Counted from the first letter of the stretch, positions 24,051 to 37,715 are shown. The stretch is 64,000 bases of DNA from Manis javanica (GCF_040802235.1 NC_133170.1:4417001-4481000), one strand, 5' to 3'. The notes: generated by a model not told the origin, from the sequence alone. Numbers and translations are program-made.

Positions 24051-26504
24051 AAGCCGCGGCCTATCTCCGATCTGAGAGTGGAAATCAGGGCGCTGGGAAG
24101 AAGGGACACCGCCCCGCTGGTCCCCTTTAGGAAAACAGCCTCTGAGAGGTCCCCCCGTAGGGAGATGAGTCAGTTCCTCCGCCAGGGTCAGAACGTGCCC
24201 AGCCAGATGCTTTTGTAGGGTCGCGGGGGCTGCTTGTGGGAAAGGAAACGCATTATTTTCCCTGTTAGTTTTTGACTCTCTGTTGGCCAAAAGGCCACTA
24301 AAATTAACTTTAGGAAGTTGAGTTTCCACTCAGAGGATCCTGATTACTTAACAAAGTAATCAGTTCTCGGCGCTGTTAATGAAATCATAAGGTGTGGGCA
24401 GAAACGCACAAGAGGTGAAGGTAAACATCGTTCCCTTAGCAAAGTGCTTATGAGCATGAGCGTCTGCAACCCTGAACTTACAAAAGAAAGGTACCCAAAT
24501 AATGTGTTTTTCAGGGACAGAATCCTAAGAAACGCCGCAGACGAGGCCAGACCCAGACAACCCACTCCCGTCGGTTATCTGTCCTCGCTGTCATTTACCA
24601 AGGCAAGCCGTGGACTGGAAGTTAGGACTTCACAATTTTAAATCTTGTGTTTTCACTTCTTACTTATACTGTTGGCAATTCTGAAATGGATCAGACAAGT
24701 ATTTATCATTCTTTCACTGAAGAGGAAATGCAGAGTTAGAGTTGACAGGGCAGGAAGTTGACAGTAATGCCTTAAACCCAGGTAGTCCAGTGCCAAGCTG
24801 GAGAGATTCTTGACCACTTGAACCAAAATGCACTAGGCTTCCTTCATGCATTAGGTTAGTAAGATTGCAAATTCAAATTCACCCTGGATGTTAGTAATAT
24901 GCTTTATGGTCATACTTTTTTTTTTATCTTTTACAGATACGTGCTAAAAAATTTACAGTTTGAAATGATAGGATGGTTAAGATTTGTTTCAGAGCAATCC
25001 ACTAGTGGGTAAAGAAGTGATATGGCTGGAGGTAGAGATAAAACAATACCAAACTTGAATTTATAATCATTGAAGATAGGTGGTCTATTGTACACCGCTT
25101 CTAATGAAAACAAAGCAAAAACCTCCGACCTTGTCAACTCCACCGCACCTGCAGTGTATTTCTGAACTGGTTCCTGTACTTGTTTGAACTTCTGACTAGC
25201 CAATCAACAGCTCAGACATTCCTAGGAAGTCTGCCTTTCATGCCTTCCTTCCTGTTCCTCTGCATCAGTATCTCGTTCTCTGTCTACCACATTATCTTGC
25301 AAAAAAATAAAAATCAAAACCTAGCTTCGTTCCAAAGAAAACTAAATCTGAGTAGAAAGATGTCTCCACTTTTCCTAATGCATTCACCTATTCATTGCCT
25401 ATTTATTGGGAGGAGGCCGTGCAGAAAGATGAATTCTGTCAGGAGCATTCTCTCAAACTACTGCAGGGGTAAGGCAAAGTATCCTCTTAGCTTTCAAAAG
25501 AGTTTAAGTGATTGACTAAAATCCCAAGACACATTAGTGCTTCAGCTAGTTAACAAGACTGCGAAAGAAGGCTACAAGCACAAATTAATGACAGAGGTGG
25601 TCTTCAGTGGAGAATAAAATGGTACTGGATCATTTGGCTATGAAAACGAAATAAACGAATGTAAAAATTAAATGGCAAACTAGAAAAACGTTGCCATGTA
25701 TATGACAAAAAACAGCCTTAACCTTTCAAAAGTTCTTACAAATTATTGGGGGGAGAAAGAAACTCCAAAGATAGCCCAGGGGAAAAAGAAACGGACTAAA
25801 GTTTTGGACAGGAAGTTTAATGGACAGGACCCTTAATGGACAATAAGTATAAAGGACGTAGCTTCATAATTATGCAAAAAATTGTGTTCCTAAAGATCAG
25901 AAACACACAGTTGTAAAAGGTAATTGTATGTGTGTGTGCATAAAAACAAGAACGAGAAAGGGAGAGAAAACTTGGGAATTGATCTCACAAACTATTTTTT
26001 AAAACCTTTTTGAAGAAATGATTAATGTGTATTAAAAGGCAATAACAAGTCATAAATAAATGGATAGACCATATTAATTAATGAAAGATTAAATACCAAA
26101 AAGATGACAATTCTCCACAAAGTAATAAAAATGCAAGTCTCAGCAAGATTTTTTAAAATAGATTTCAACAAGAATAAAGGGCCTAGAAGAGCTGAAAAAC
26201 TTTTGAAAAAGGATGAAGTGGGGAGATTTATCCAATCAGACATGGATTCAGGGCCTCTGCTGGCCTTTGCCGATTTCCCATAGGGAGGAAAAAAATCCCA
26301 GTGAATTAGAAAAATGTGCCCCTCCTTCCAGGCAGACACAGCCCTGTGCCAGGGTGAACAAAGCAGAATTGAGATTTCAGACTCCACCCGTCCCTCCAGC
26401 AAGGTGTCCTTATGCCAGGCATAACTTGTAAAATATGTAAAGCTGTGTGTTAGTCTTACTATGACACTATAGAAATGAATGAGGATATTCATCCATTAAA
26501 GTCA
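24051..26504. other. Intergenic sequence upstream of LRRK2
   Basis: Ordinary AT-rich DNA beyond the CpG island. No gene, conserved exon or confident repeat family recognised. Confidence 0.7.
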
Positions 26505-27258
26505 CAGTATTGCCCCCTTATTCGAGGACAGTGCTTTCCATTTCAGTCGCCCCGTCCCTTGGCGGGAATCCAGTGATAATAATGGACGTATTGTCAGACG
26601 GTCAGTCTAACCTCACATGTGTCACAATGCCTGCCTCCTCACCTCACTTCATCTTGCCCTGGGGTACTTTATCACCTCCCCTCATCACAGTAAGAAAACA
26701 GGTAAGTACAGCAGGATATTCTGAGACAGACAGGCACATTCACACTACATCGTTGCAACTGCTCTATTATTTGCTGTTTTTAACCTCTCACTGTGCCTGA
26801 TACATTTTGTCATAGGTATGTGTGTATAGACAAACAACAGTATATACAGCTGACCCTTGAACAGTGTGGGATTTAAGGGTGCTGATGCCTCGTGCAGTCG
26901 AAAATCCTTACATACCTTTTGCCTCCCCAGAAACTTAACTGCTGATAACCTACTGTTGACTGGAAGCCTTGTCAATAACATGAACAGTCGACTAACACAT
27001 ATTTTGTATGTTATATGTATTATATACTGTATTTGTATAAGTAGCTAATGCAAAGAAAATGTTTTTTTCAAATTGTCACAAATCTCAAAAATTTTCCAAT
27101 ATTATTTATTTCTTAAAAAATCGGTGTATAAGTGGGTCCATGCAGTTCAAACCCATGTTGTTTGGGGGTCAGCTGTAGAATAATCGGTGCTGTCCTCATT
27201 TTCAGGTGCCCACTGGGGGTCTTGAAACATTTCCCCGCAGATGTGGGGGGATCTACCG
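26505..27258. mobile_element. Tigger-like DNA transposon, outer element of a nested pair
   Basis: The left arm begins cagtattgccccc and the right arm ends gtggggggatctaccg, approximate inverted ends; TA follows the right end. Left-arm sequence includes acagtaagaaaacaggtaag and tttgtcataggtatgtgtg; the right arm has cccactgggggtcttgaaac. Removing the inner element at 26847-27175 and one TA leaves about 423 bp. Confidence 0.75.
26847..27175. mobile_element. Tigger2/MER28-like MITE inserted in another Tigger
   Basis: Inverted ends cagctgacccttgaaca and tgtttgggggtcagctg, with TA immediately outside both ends (26845-26846 and 27176-27177), as expected of a Tc1/mariner-superfamily target duplication. 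Internal acatattttgtatgttatat is typical. Length 329 bp; non-autonomous, no transposase frame. Confidence 0.88.
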
Positions 27259-27938
27259 TATTGTGCACCTGCTGTGTTGGAGCTCTGTTCTGTGTACCAG
27301 GGCCCAAAAAACCACAATCTCTATCCTGAAGTAACTCACACTCAAGTGCACCAGACAGTCAAACAGTTGTGAAGAATACAACACAGTAATTACTCTAACG
27401 GGGAAAAAGAAAGTCTAGGATGCTGAGCAAAGTCCTAAGGATTGAAGAAACCATTGAGCATATACACGGAAGGAAGAGAGGGATCCCTAGAACAGGAGGA
27501 ATGAAAGAAGGAGAGACCCAGGGGGTACAGGAAGGTGGGGAGAGGGGACAAAGGGGAGAGTGGAGGCAAGTGTGTAAAAGGGGGAAGTGTTCACCAGCAA
27601 GGTCAAGAGAGGAAGAACTGAACAGTGGCCTTTGAATTGGGTAACACTGGGGCCCTTACTGAGAATGATTCTGCACCAGGGTGAGAGCTGAAGCCCAACT
27701 GGAGTGTGCCCACCGAGCTACAAATGGGAACAGAAACGTGTTTTATAAGTGGTGTCGTCAGGTATTTTTTGGATATTAATGCGGTGTTATCTTTTGCATT
27801 GTAAATATCTACTTCTTGGCTCTTATGAACTCTACGTGATAGTGTTACCTTTTCCCCAAAATTATTGTTTCTGTCCATGCACAAGCAGAAATCCTGCTAA
27901 AAAACATATTAAACTGCTACCAATTGTTGGAAACTGTA

Positions 27939-27956
27939 TTTTTTTTTTTTTTTTTT
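27939..27956. repeat. Poly-T tract
   Basis: Eighteen consecutive T. It could be the reversed tail of a retroposed sequence, but no body was recognised next to it. Confidence 0.9.
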
Positions 27957-28394
27957 GCAAACCAGAAAAAGAATCAAAAGAGAGAAATGTTGGTTGAGTC
28001 CCTTCCACCGCAAGGGTATATTATCACTGGCAACCAGAATATGGGCACTATAGAGCATAGCTCCTGACCCCCACGAGAACTTGGGGAAAAAAATCAAAGC
28101 ATAAAATCAACAAAAGCAGCTGAGACCAAAAATAATACATTAAAATCATGGCAAAGAGGCACAACGGCACCCAGGCCAGCAATGCTATTTTTAAGTAGTT
28201 AAATGTATTGCTATAGCCATGAAAACGCAGGTGAAGAACAAAATAGGCAAACCAGAGTAATGCCCGTCCAGGAGACGCCATCATCAGGATAAACTGTGGC
28301 GGGAAACTGGTGCGAAAGCGACTGCACTTTCGGAGAGTCTGTCATGGCCACTGGATTTGGGACCGTCTGATGGAACTACCCAATTAGCAGGATG

Positions 28395-28520
28395 AAGAAT
28401 GAATGAATGAAGGTATTCAACAATTCTTTACTGAGCATCTCTTCTGTGCCAGGCACTGGGGATATGAGCGTAAAGGTAGAGTTTACACTCTAGGGGTGTT
28501 GTAGTGCTGAGCAGTAAGAA
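28395..28520 (-). repeat. L2 LINE 3' end, inverted
   Basis: Begins with a GAAT-repeat tail, followed by ctgtgccaggcactggggat and tagagtttacactctagggg, the reverse complement of the L2 terminus. Confidence 0.75.
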
Positions 28521-30780
28521 CTGTGATGTGGGATGTATAAGATACTGTAAGAATACATTTAAAAGGGGACCTTTTGGGAATAGGGAAGTAAGGTGAGAGG
28601 CGGCTTTTTCTCATTTGGAAAGCAAAGGCCTGGAGGTGACTGAAAGCAAGACAAGCATTCTAGAAATTCAACAATGTTCAGTATGTTAAGAGCCAAAAAT
28701 GCGAACTGGCGATTTTTTGCAGGTTGGGCTCCTTGGGAAGCAGATTCGGAGACAGATCAGTATGTGGAAGGTTTATTATTCTTTACTACAGAATATGGAA
28801 GGGAGGGAACGAAGCAGAGAAGGCAGTCGGCTATCACACCATCCCCACAGAGACCTCAGCCAAACCCACCAGGAGCCCTGAAGCTGAGACGGCCCTTAGG
28901 TTGTTCCAAGCTGGGATAACACAACCGGCCTTTATTACTCCGAGTGGGCCATTCATTGAATAGATGCAATTCTGGGAATGGGGGTGGCATTGCTTTGTGT
29001 GAGAGGATTCTCTTCAGCTAAGGCAGTTTGGAAAAAGGATCACAGAGGAGGGCTGCCTGCCAAGACTAGACCTCATAGCTGGCAGAATAAGGCCTTTGGT
29101 CCTCGAGGCAGATCTGGTAGCTGAATTGTGCATGATTCCAAGAGAGGTGGGAGACGAAACTGGGAAGGTAAGCCAGGACCACATCGTGGAGGGCCTTGTA
29201 AGTTATGTTAGGGACTTTGAACTTTAAGAACAGCAGGGTGGCTACTCAGAGTTTTGCTTAAAGTGGTGATTTTTTGTTCTCAAGATATCACTGTGGAAGG
29301 GATACTCTTTGGGGGCAGGAAAAGCGACTGAAAGAAGTTTGTGTCTGGAGTCTCTTGAAGGAATCCAGGAGAGAGACGATAGTGATGAATGAGACAGTGG
29401 AGGTAGGGATGGAAATCAGATGGTAGATTTGCAAGAAATTTCAGTCGCAGAATGGATTGAACTTAGCTGTTAATTTGATGTGCAGGTGCAAAGGGGGAAG
29501 TATGAAACCTATAATTAAGTGACAGCGGTGCTATTCCCCAAGCCAAGAACCACCAGCAACCAAGCAAGGCCCAGTGGGGAGGGGGAGGCCTGTGGGCAAC
29601 CAGGTCTGCCTTAGAGTCCTAGATGTTTATGTTTCTGCAGTGCGTACTAGTGGGGAGTGGCTACACACACAGCTCAGGTGCTAAGAGGAAAATGTGGGCT
29701 ATAGATAGGTTGGCTTCCAACTTAAAAATAATGAGCAATCCAGAAGGAAAAATAACATCTCCCAGAGAAGCTATGAAGTAGGAAAAGAACACCTGGGACA
29801 AAAAAGGTAGAGTCCAAAAGCGGGGATAAAGCGTCAGCCAAAGAGCTGGGAGAACCCAGGGAGAGGGATCCGCGAGAGACCAAGGGGACAATAAGCCGGA
29901 GGGGAAAATGTGGCTCCACGCCTCACGGCGGGAGACTGGTGGCTCCCCTGCCAAGACCTATTCCAGGGAGCGCTGTGGGCTGGAGCCTGGCCTGGGATCA
30001 AGAGTCAGTGAATCCAACTCAGAGTTCACCTCTGGCCAAGAGAGTACACATCCCCCATGGCGCTGTTGGAGTAGCCTCAAGGCTGGGTGTTCGGTGTTGT
30101 CTTCCGATACAGAAAGTTTGAGCAAAAGGCCAAGAGGAGATAATCTGTCGAATGCACTCTAAGTGGAGGCTTGCATGCAATTGGAAGCGTAAATGCCAAT
30201 GTTGGAATTAACGGCAGGAAGGTTCTGGAGTGACCTAAAGGGAGGAGGAAGGGGCACCGGAGGAGGCAGGGAGGCCTGTAGGTGGAGCAAATGGGAGAAA
30301 ATTAACTAGGTACCCTGTTGCTGCTAAATATTTAAATTATCTGGTCACTTTCTGGTTACTGAGGGGAAAGGGAGAAGCCCTGATGACACAGTGGGTCGGC
30401 CCCCAGGTCAGACCTGAAATGGGCATTAGGACTACTTCAGCCTGGAGCATCCGAAGCCTTAGATTAGAGTCTCTGCGACTTTGACTTACGGCTTAGAAAG
30501 CAAAATGAAAAGACTTGTTCTAAAAATTAAGAGCTAAATTTGGATTCCTTCACAGTTAATTTACGCATGATAAAATGTTACCCACGCTGTGGTGTTGCCC
30601 ACGCCAGACTGGGGGTCCAGGGAGGCTCCCAGCAGGCCAACAGCCATGTTCTGAAGCTGGAAGCCCTGCTCTGGGCACCTTCCGGCCCTCCGTGTTCTAA
30701 ATGTGCGCGGGGTCCCCAGGACGTATACCATGTGTGCCTCCGAAGTATTCATTTGGCTTCTGGTAGGAACTAACGTTTAT
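28521..30780. other. Intergenic sequence, probably mostly old repeats
   Basis: The part around 29150-29420 (gtggagggccttgtaagtta, then a ggactttgaactttaag block) resembles an old LINE-like repeat. No exon or gene recognised; short open frames here are not supported. Confidence 0.5.
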
Positions 30781-30784
30781 TTTT

Positions 30785-30915
30785 TTCTGCTCTTTATTGA
30801 TTGGATTGTAAACATCATGATACTCCATGAGCTTTTCTTACTTCTGTATCCCCAGAGTTGAGTCAAATTTCTTAATTCATGAAGAGCGTTGATAAATATT
30901 GAGTGAATGGGGAAT
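30785..30915 (+). repeat. L2 LINE 3' end
   Basis: Contains ttggattgtaaacatcatga, tctgtatccccagagttgag and a tail tgataaatattgagtgaatg, as in L2 termini. Confidence 0.65.
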
Positions 30916-31119
30916 TGTCCCTCTCCCTGCCTTGGAAAAAGCAAGGTGACCGCTGCTGACCCCCCGAGGCTGCCATGGGTCCTGGCGACCATCGCCACTC
31001 TTCAAAGCAGCAGTAATGTCCCTTTATTATGGCCAAGAGCTGCTGACACCGAAGCTGCTGACGCCCCCTGCATGCAATACACGCCCCACAAGTGAGTGAT
31101 TCTGGTGACACAGTGATTT

Positions 31120-33839
31120 CATTGTTTTTATTTACCTAATTTTTGCAGTCCTCTCACTTTATCTACCTCAGGGCAGAAGATGATCTACAGGACAGGTGCC
31201 CTGCTGTTCTCAGAAGCATCTCACCCTCCGCATTTTGTCCCATTGTCTTTGAAATAACCCTGTTACCTTAGCTCCTTTTCCCTCTTAGAATACCCATTCT
31301 TAAGCTTATTATATATGTGTATGTTTATTATATATAAGCTTATCACAGAAGTACATGCATACACATGTATTATATGTATGTAACATATATGGTATGTTTA
31401 TTGCATAATATATAACCTAATTGAATATGTATTTCATATACTACACATTGTGTTATATACCATGTTATCTATTGATATATAATTATTACACTATATAATA
31501 TTACATTATATAATTATATATAATGTGTATGCATCTAAGGTTTTGGTACGCTGGTTTGTACCTCCACTTCTCTGAGCTGTGTGTAGTAAACAGTGGGAGA
31601 AGTTTTGTGATTCACAGTAGTTCTCAGAAAAGGGCAGTTTCCAATCTGGCTGTTACCTGAAAACGGTGCCACATTGCACAGGATTCTTTTTATCTGTTTT
31701 GCTTCCTTTTTTGCAACATCAAACATGCCCATGATTGCAGCAGCTTCAGGCCCACTTCTGTGTGAAATAAGGAAGGGGAGGCTTGCTTCTACTTTCACTT
31801 TGAGTTTGTGTCATCACCTTTCCATACTTCAGCTCTGAAAATGAACCTATGTTCAAAACACACCCAGGTTCACTGATGTATGTACGCTTCTAGGCAGACG
31901 TCTTGCATCCCACCCAGAACTACACAAAACCAGGCCAATGTCTCTGCACTACTGGGTCGCTTACTCAGAAGTAAAGTAGACCCTCCTGCAGTGAAACATC
32001 CCACATGGCCATTTTAAAAGAATCTCTCAACCATGTCTTTAACCTTTGAGAAGTTACAGACAGTTTAAACATTAATCTTGCAGTCACCGGTTCAAATGCA
32101 AGTTGCCCGACCCTTAGCTAAAAATTCCCATTGTCCAAGGGCTGGGAAGATTCCGATGAATGCTCTACTGCTCGAGACAGCTGGATGAACCAACCTTTAG
32201 TATTCAGCTGAGTTAATATTCACAGCGTACAACAGAGTTGTAGCTTAAGATTTAAAGGAAGTTACAAACTTTGAGAGCAGACAGTGGATGCAAAAAGATA
32301 GCTCAGATCATTTATTGCATGAGCAAAATGGAAAAAGACTGAGCCTACACAGTAATCTCATAGCCAGGTAGAGTAAAATTAGTTTATCTGGTGGCATGCT
32401 TGAGGGTTCATGTAACTTGATAATTTCTCTAACACTTTGTTACATTTGAACTTTATCAGCATGAGTGAGTATTACTTGGGATCCATGATATGGACTGCTA
32501 AAGAGTTTATGTGGATGCTGAATTTTCTCTTTATTGTCCATTAATGGCATCCACCAGGTCCTCATGACACAGACCAACACTACACACAGGGGTCTAATAC
32601 CCACCACCACGTGGCCTAATCTTCTGTGAGGGGACTGGGAGGCCAGAGATGTTTCCTGCATGTCCACCCCTGGTCCTTGAAAACCAGTAAGTTCACTTTG
32701 GTTGGGATCACTCACACAATTAGCAACTCGTTGATTTCAATTGTGTCACTGAGGTGGGAAGCTTAACTCTGAGGATAAGAGACAAGACTGAAGATTTAGT
32801 GAGAAATGCAACACTGACACAGGAAAAGCAGAGGTTTAGTCCAAAATTTCTCATCACTTCCTTAGTATGAGATCCATTTAAAACAAGAGTTTGAGGAAAG
32901 CACATCATTGTGATCTCTTACATTAATAAGTAGTGGGGAAAAACAGAGAAATCCTTCCTTATAACAAAGTCGTGGGCTTTAGACCCCTGTGCAAAACAAT
33001 GGGAAGCCAAGGGTTTATAGAAAAGGAAGCAAAGAAAGTGCTAGGTTGGATTTCGAGATGAATGCTGCAAATATAATAATAGTATCAGAATATTATTTGC
33101 AACTGAGTTTTATTAAAAAGGAGCTGAATTAAAATGCTTAGCTTCTGATTAAGCCAAATCCAACGAATAGCCTGGGACTAAGGATGTAACAAAATATCTC
33201 AAAAAATAATATACTACTCACAAGGCTCATCTCTAGACAGCTGCCTAAAATACAGATTAACATTCACCTGGAAGATTATGAGTCCTCTGAAGACAGTTTT
33301 TAAAAAATGGATCCACTGGTGACATTAAAAAAAGACTTACAAGCCTCAAAAGTTATTCATCACACCCTTTGATGACATTAACAACAAAGAACATGGTTAA
33401 AATATATATCAGAATGATATCAGAAATGTGCTTTAAATGGTATTGGTAGTTGTTGCTCTTTATTAAGCCTGGCATGCTTCCAAGAAAACCTGTTCATGTC
33501 ATTTGGCAAGGGCCATTTTTTAAGGCTGCATTAGCATAGATTACATTATTGAAGGACAAATACATCGGGAACAGAGCATGCTTGTATGAGTATATAGATT
33601 TCTTTTGATTGGTGTATATTACTATTGTAAAGTTTATCCTTAAAGAGAACGTACAAATTATTTATATTTTAGTGAATAATCTTCTAGAAACATTTAAGGA
33701 GTCAATGCTGGCAATTCCTACTCTCGTAATTAGGAAGCAATGCAGTAAGCATCACTCAAACACAAACTCATAAATTTGGGACTAGAAAGATGCACCCTGC
33801 ACATGGGCACTAATTCATGGGGAAACTTCAGACGCGTTC
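31120..33839. other. Intergenic sequence with an AT-rich tract
   Basis: Positions 31300-31530 are a TA-rich, microsatellite-like stretch (tatatgtgtatg, ttatatataagc and similar). The rest shows no recognisable gene or confident repeat. Confidence 0.6.
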
Positions 33840-33975
33840 CTATTCCCTTAAACAAGTTTGTTGATGACATAAATTTCTATAGTGTACCTCCCTTGTTCTC
33901 GGTATTGTGATAAGTGCTAAAGATTCAAAAAAAGAAAAAAAGCATGAACTCTGCTTGCAAGGAACTCAGAATCTC
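33840..33975 (-). repeat. L2/MIR-like fragment, inverted
   Basis: Sequence such as attgtgataagtgctaaaga and gcttgcaaggaactcagaat fits a decayed inverted L2 end. Confidence 0.45.
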
Positions 33976-34399
33976 TTGTTATTTGCCATCAGGAGCATCC
34001 CTCGGTGCCTGCGGAGGCAAACAGGTATCGTTATTTGGCATCCCTTCGGAAATGTTGGGCAGAGCACAAGACAAACAACAAAAAAGCAACTATTTGAAAG
34101 ATCTTCATTATTTACAGGGTAATATATTTATAAATCTAGCAAATGTAAGCAATTACAAATCTTTCAGAATGAGTCAGAGTTTACTAAAGCGATAGAATGC
34201 AAGCTTTGTGTTAAACTAATAGTTTGCAATATAACAACTGTCAGGTTTGTAAACAGAATAGGAAAACAGAGTTTACCTAAACAGCAACAAAAACAATAAA
34301 TTAAAAAAATTAAAATCCTAGGGATTGCCCTAACAAGGTATGTGTGCAGGTCTATTAAACAAGCAAATACACACACACACAGAAAACACCCTTAAAATT

Positions 34400-35100
34400 A
34401 TTTAGATACATGATGAAATGGGAATAAATGGATATTCCATGCTTCTGGATGAAAAAAGATCTATAAAGATGTTAATTCATTGCAAACTAATTAAAAAATT
34501 TAACACGATCCCAATCAAGCTGTGGTTTTATTATCTTAAGTAGAATTAAACAGGATGTTTCCAAAAGTTCATCTTGAAAATCAAGTTTGTTAAAAAACTA
34601 AGAAAATTTCGAAAAAAAAGAAATTGTGGAAGATTGTCCCTGTTAGACTTTAAGCATATTATAAATAATAAATAAAATAATAGAAGAGTAGTCATAATAT
34701 TGTTTAACAATGAAGCAGAATTGATGGATCTAAAACAGCTTGGTGTATATACAGCTTGTAGTGCTCAGGGAAACACCACGGATCGGTAGGGAAGAAACTG
34801 ATGATTAAATAGTTCTGAAGAAACTCAAATTATTGGTGGAGGGTATCAACCTTATCTTTCACGTGACAGTATGCATCACGATAAATTCCAGATGGATCAT
34901 GGGACTAAATATAAAAACTAAAAATGTGAAACAGTTCTATGAATATAAAAATTTTTAAGACTTCAGTCAAAGGGAATATTACATTTAATTGAGTTCAGAA
35001 ATTTTTTTAATCCTGTGCATAAAAGTACACTAAAATTTTATTTGGCAAAAGACAGATAGGGAATACATTTGTAAATTATATGGTGGGTAAAAGGTTAATA
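34400..35100 (+). repeat. L1 LINE ORF2 relic
   Basis: Diverged L1 ORF2-like text: cacgatcccaatcaagctgt, aaattgtggaagattgtccc, gacagtatgcatcacgataa, ttccagatggatcatggga. Frames broken. Possibly the same insertion as 35720-36330, split by other sequence. Confidence 0.65.
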
Positions 35101-35397
35101 TCCTTTCTTCTTTCCGTTTCTCCCTTCTTTCTTTCAAGAAACGTGTGTTAGTTCTGGCTGACGCTGTGTAGGGGGGCCTGGAGATACAATGGCGAACTGT
35201 GTAGATTCAGCCCCCCTTGCTTGCTAAAAACCTACCTTAAACCCCTCACTCTAATCAGGACATAATATCATTAACTTCCACTCTGTGATATATTAGTAAG
35301 CTAAATGCATTTTATAAATAGCTTGTTAGAGACTTACTGTAAGAAATGTTTTTCAACACTTCAGTATAAATGAACCTCCATAGGTACTGGAGAAAAG

Positions 35398-35412
35398 GCT
35401 GCCCCCTGGTGG
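35398..35412 (-). promoter_or_regulatory. CTCF-like binding motif (minus orientation)
   Basis: On the minus strand the 15 bases read CCACCAGGGGGCAGC, a full match to the CTCF core pattern as I know it (CCASYAGRKGGCRSY). About 12 kb upstream of the LRRK2 start codon. Occupancy is inferred only. Confidence 0.7.
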
Positions 35413-35719
35413 TTGCAGATTGGGGATTGAAGAAAAGCCGGACTCCACGGCCCAGGCAAGATGTCCAGCCCTGTGTGGGGACTCGGGTTCTCCTGCTCAC
35501 AGCCAGCCAGGGGCAAGGGTCACTTGGACAAGTGCCCTGTAAGGATGCAAGGCAGCACAGGGCTGGGGGCACACAGCCTGGACTGAGGAGGCTGGGAGGA
35601 CAGCTGGGAGAGGCGGCAATGAAACTGAGAACTGAAAAACGAGCACAATCTACACGTGAAGACAGAGCAGCACATGTGCTAGAGCGAGGTCCTCATTTTT
35701 CAAAGAACTCTCGCAATAA

Positions 35720-36330
35720 AGAAAAAATAGGCATCACCGAGTAAAATTAGGCAAAATAACTAAAAACTCGTAGAATATTAATCAAAAAACATGAAAAACT
35801 GCTCATCCTCCCGTGTAATCAAAGAAATGCAAATCGAACTAGCACCTGGGATATCAATTTTCTCCTACAGACTTGAGAATACTTGAGAGTTTGTATTAAA
35901 AACCCTGGAAGAACTCATACCCTTTATCCACGCACTTTCATTGTTAAGATTCTAATGTCAGTAACAGTAATAATAAAAACACAAATATCTAAGTGTAAGG
36001 TCACTCATTGTCAAACATTACATATGCCATCAACTGAGAAGTGGCTAAACAAAAGTGATATACCCAACAGAAAATACCTAAAACGTGCTACACCATGGAC
36101 GATCCTTGAAAACATTACGCTAAATGAGAGAAGCTGGCTTAAAAGGCCAAACGGAGCAGTACTGGTTCCTAGGGTTGGGAGTGGGGAAGGAATGGGGTGG
36201 GTGGGATGTCTTTTAAGATGATGAAGATTTCCTAAAATTGTGGTGATGGTTGCACATATTTATAAATATACTAAAAAACACTAAATGCACACTTTAAATG
36301 GATCAATTATATTTTAATACAGATTTTTTA
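35720..36330 (+). repeat. L1 LINE 3' region
   Basis: L1 3' pattern: gtaatcaaagaaatgcaaat, catcaactgagaagtggcta, gctacaccatggacgatcct, ttacgctaaatgagagaagc, ending ttaaatggatcaattatatt. Confidence 0.7.
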
Positions 36331-36439
36331 AAAAATAGTATACATGATGGGAAGGAAGAAAAAGAAGAAAAAGCTGATGTCCAAAAATTTTTCAATTTTT
36401 CAATTTACAAATACAAAAATATGCACTATTGGAGTGATA

Positions 36440-36920
36440 TATGTGAAACAGTGCACAACGAGAGGTTAATGTGGGGGACAAGCACTGCCAGCTGGCAACC
36501 TCTGTCCCAGAATACCCGGGCGTCCCCATGGCCCCCTCCCCCGATGGTATGCTCTGTCTGCGGCATGTTAAGGGCCTGGGGCTGGCCAAGCTCAGCCCCG
36601 CCTTATTGATGAAAACATCTTGTTGTGAAGGAACCAGACCACCCTGACGAAGGTTTTGTTCCTTGGGGTGCTGGTCACACAAGAATGATCCTTTCTAGCA
36701 AAATGTCTAGCATAGTCATAGATCACATGCCCTTTTTAGCACGCACGTGGTCCCGGGCCCCTGACCCCACATAAGCAGTTCCCTCCCTGTCCACAATGGC
36801 ATGTGTGACCTCATCCAGCCCCTGCCCCTGGCCTCCCTGAACATCAGTCTCAGTAAACCCTCAAGGGTCCTACTTCATCTCAGGGTCTTTCTATCAACTT
36901 TCTAGCACTTCCCCATCCCC
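36440..36920. mobile_element. Possible solitary LTR
   Basis: A compositionally distinct, pyrimidine- and G-rich block that starts tgtgaaacagtgc in the AT-rich tail of an L1. It has a catcagtctcagtaaaccct stretch near its end. No direct repeats were verified, so this is only a suggestion. Confidence 0.25.
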
Positions 36921-37534
36921 ACTTGGGCAGGTGATGGGACTTGTGGTTACTTTATGTGCAGAAACAGCATCATTTACATCTGCCTACATCTATCTACATA
37001 ACGCTGGCAGTGTCTAGCTATTTCTGGATGTTGGCATTTGTGGGTGATTTGTATCCTCTTTCTCTCTTTTGTTAATTAAAACTCTTCGGTAGTCTCAGCA
37101 TCTGATTATATTTACAATGAAAGGAAATGACACAGTAGGAAAAAAAAAAGATTGACATTAAATGCCCTAAACTAAACTTCCAAACAGAACCTGGAAGCTA
37201 GAATATTGAAAGTAGTTCACTGGGTTTCTTTTTTGTTTGTTCCCTTTTTTAAGAATGTGTGTAATATTTTATGCCATTAACTTTATGCCCTACACTTCCT
37301 GTGGCGAGCCACAAGCTATTTAAAACATTTTTTCCTCTCATGTTAGTCATTCAGAAGAAAAAGCAAGCTGTTCAGAAATGATATACATCTCTGAACACCC
37401 CATGGGCATATGTCCTCAATGTCTACCTTCCCTTACCCCCCCCCATGAATGGTGTCACCTCAGAGCACTCTGACCTGATGTCTCACCTGCTGCCAAAAAC
37501 TCTCTCAGACCACCGACAACACAGACCAATGAGA

Positions 37535-37715
37535 GGAGATGGGCTCTGGGGTCATACAAACCTGAATTCAAACCCCAGCAAGTTATTCAACCTCTCTGAA
37601 CTTCAGTTTTACCTCATGCAGTTCTGGAGAGATCACATGACATAACATGTACAAAACACCTGGTACATTATCATTAAAAATGGTAATATTATTAACATTA
37701 CTGGCCAATCAGCAG
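37535..37715 (+). repeat. MIR SINE
   Basis: MIR order: ctctggggtcatacaaacct, gaattcaaaccccagcaagt, tcaacctctctgaacttcag, ttttacctcatgcag and acataacatgtacaaaacac. Confidence 0.8.

Noticed and set aside
23069-24329. Several long GC-rich open frames on both strands across the promoter (353, 369, 235 and 207 codons)
   Set aside because: They are Pro/Arg/Gly/Ala-rich readings of CpG-island and 50-bp-repeat sequence that simply lacks A/T-rich stop codons. All frames are open and none has protein similarity I recognise.
23400-26500. Divergent non-coding transcript from the LRRK2 promoter
   Set aside because: Plausible from human annotation and the CpG island, but no splice sites or conserved exon can be supported from sequence alone.
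31535-31798. An 87-codon minus-strand frame that looks slightly protein-like
   Set aside because: No family recognised, no splice context, and the neighbouring frames also read through; left as intergenic.
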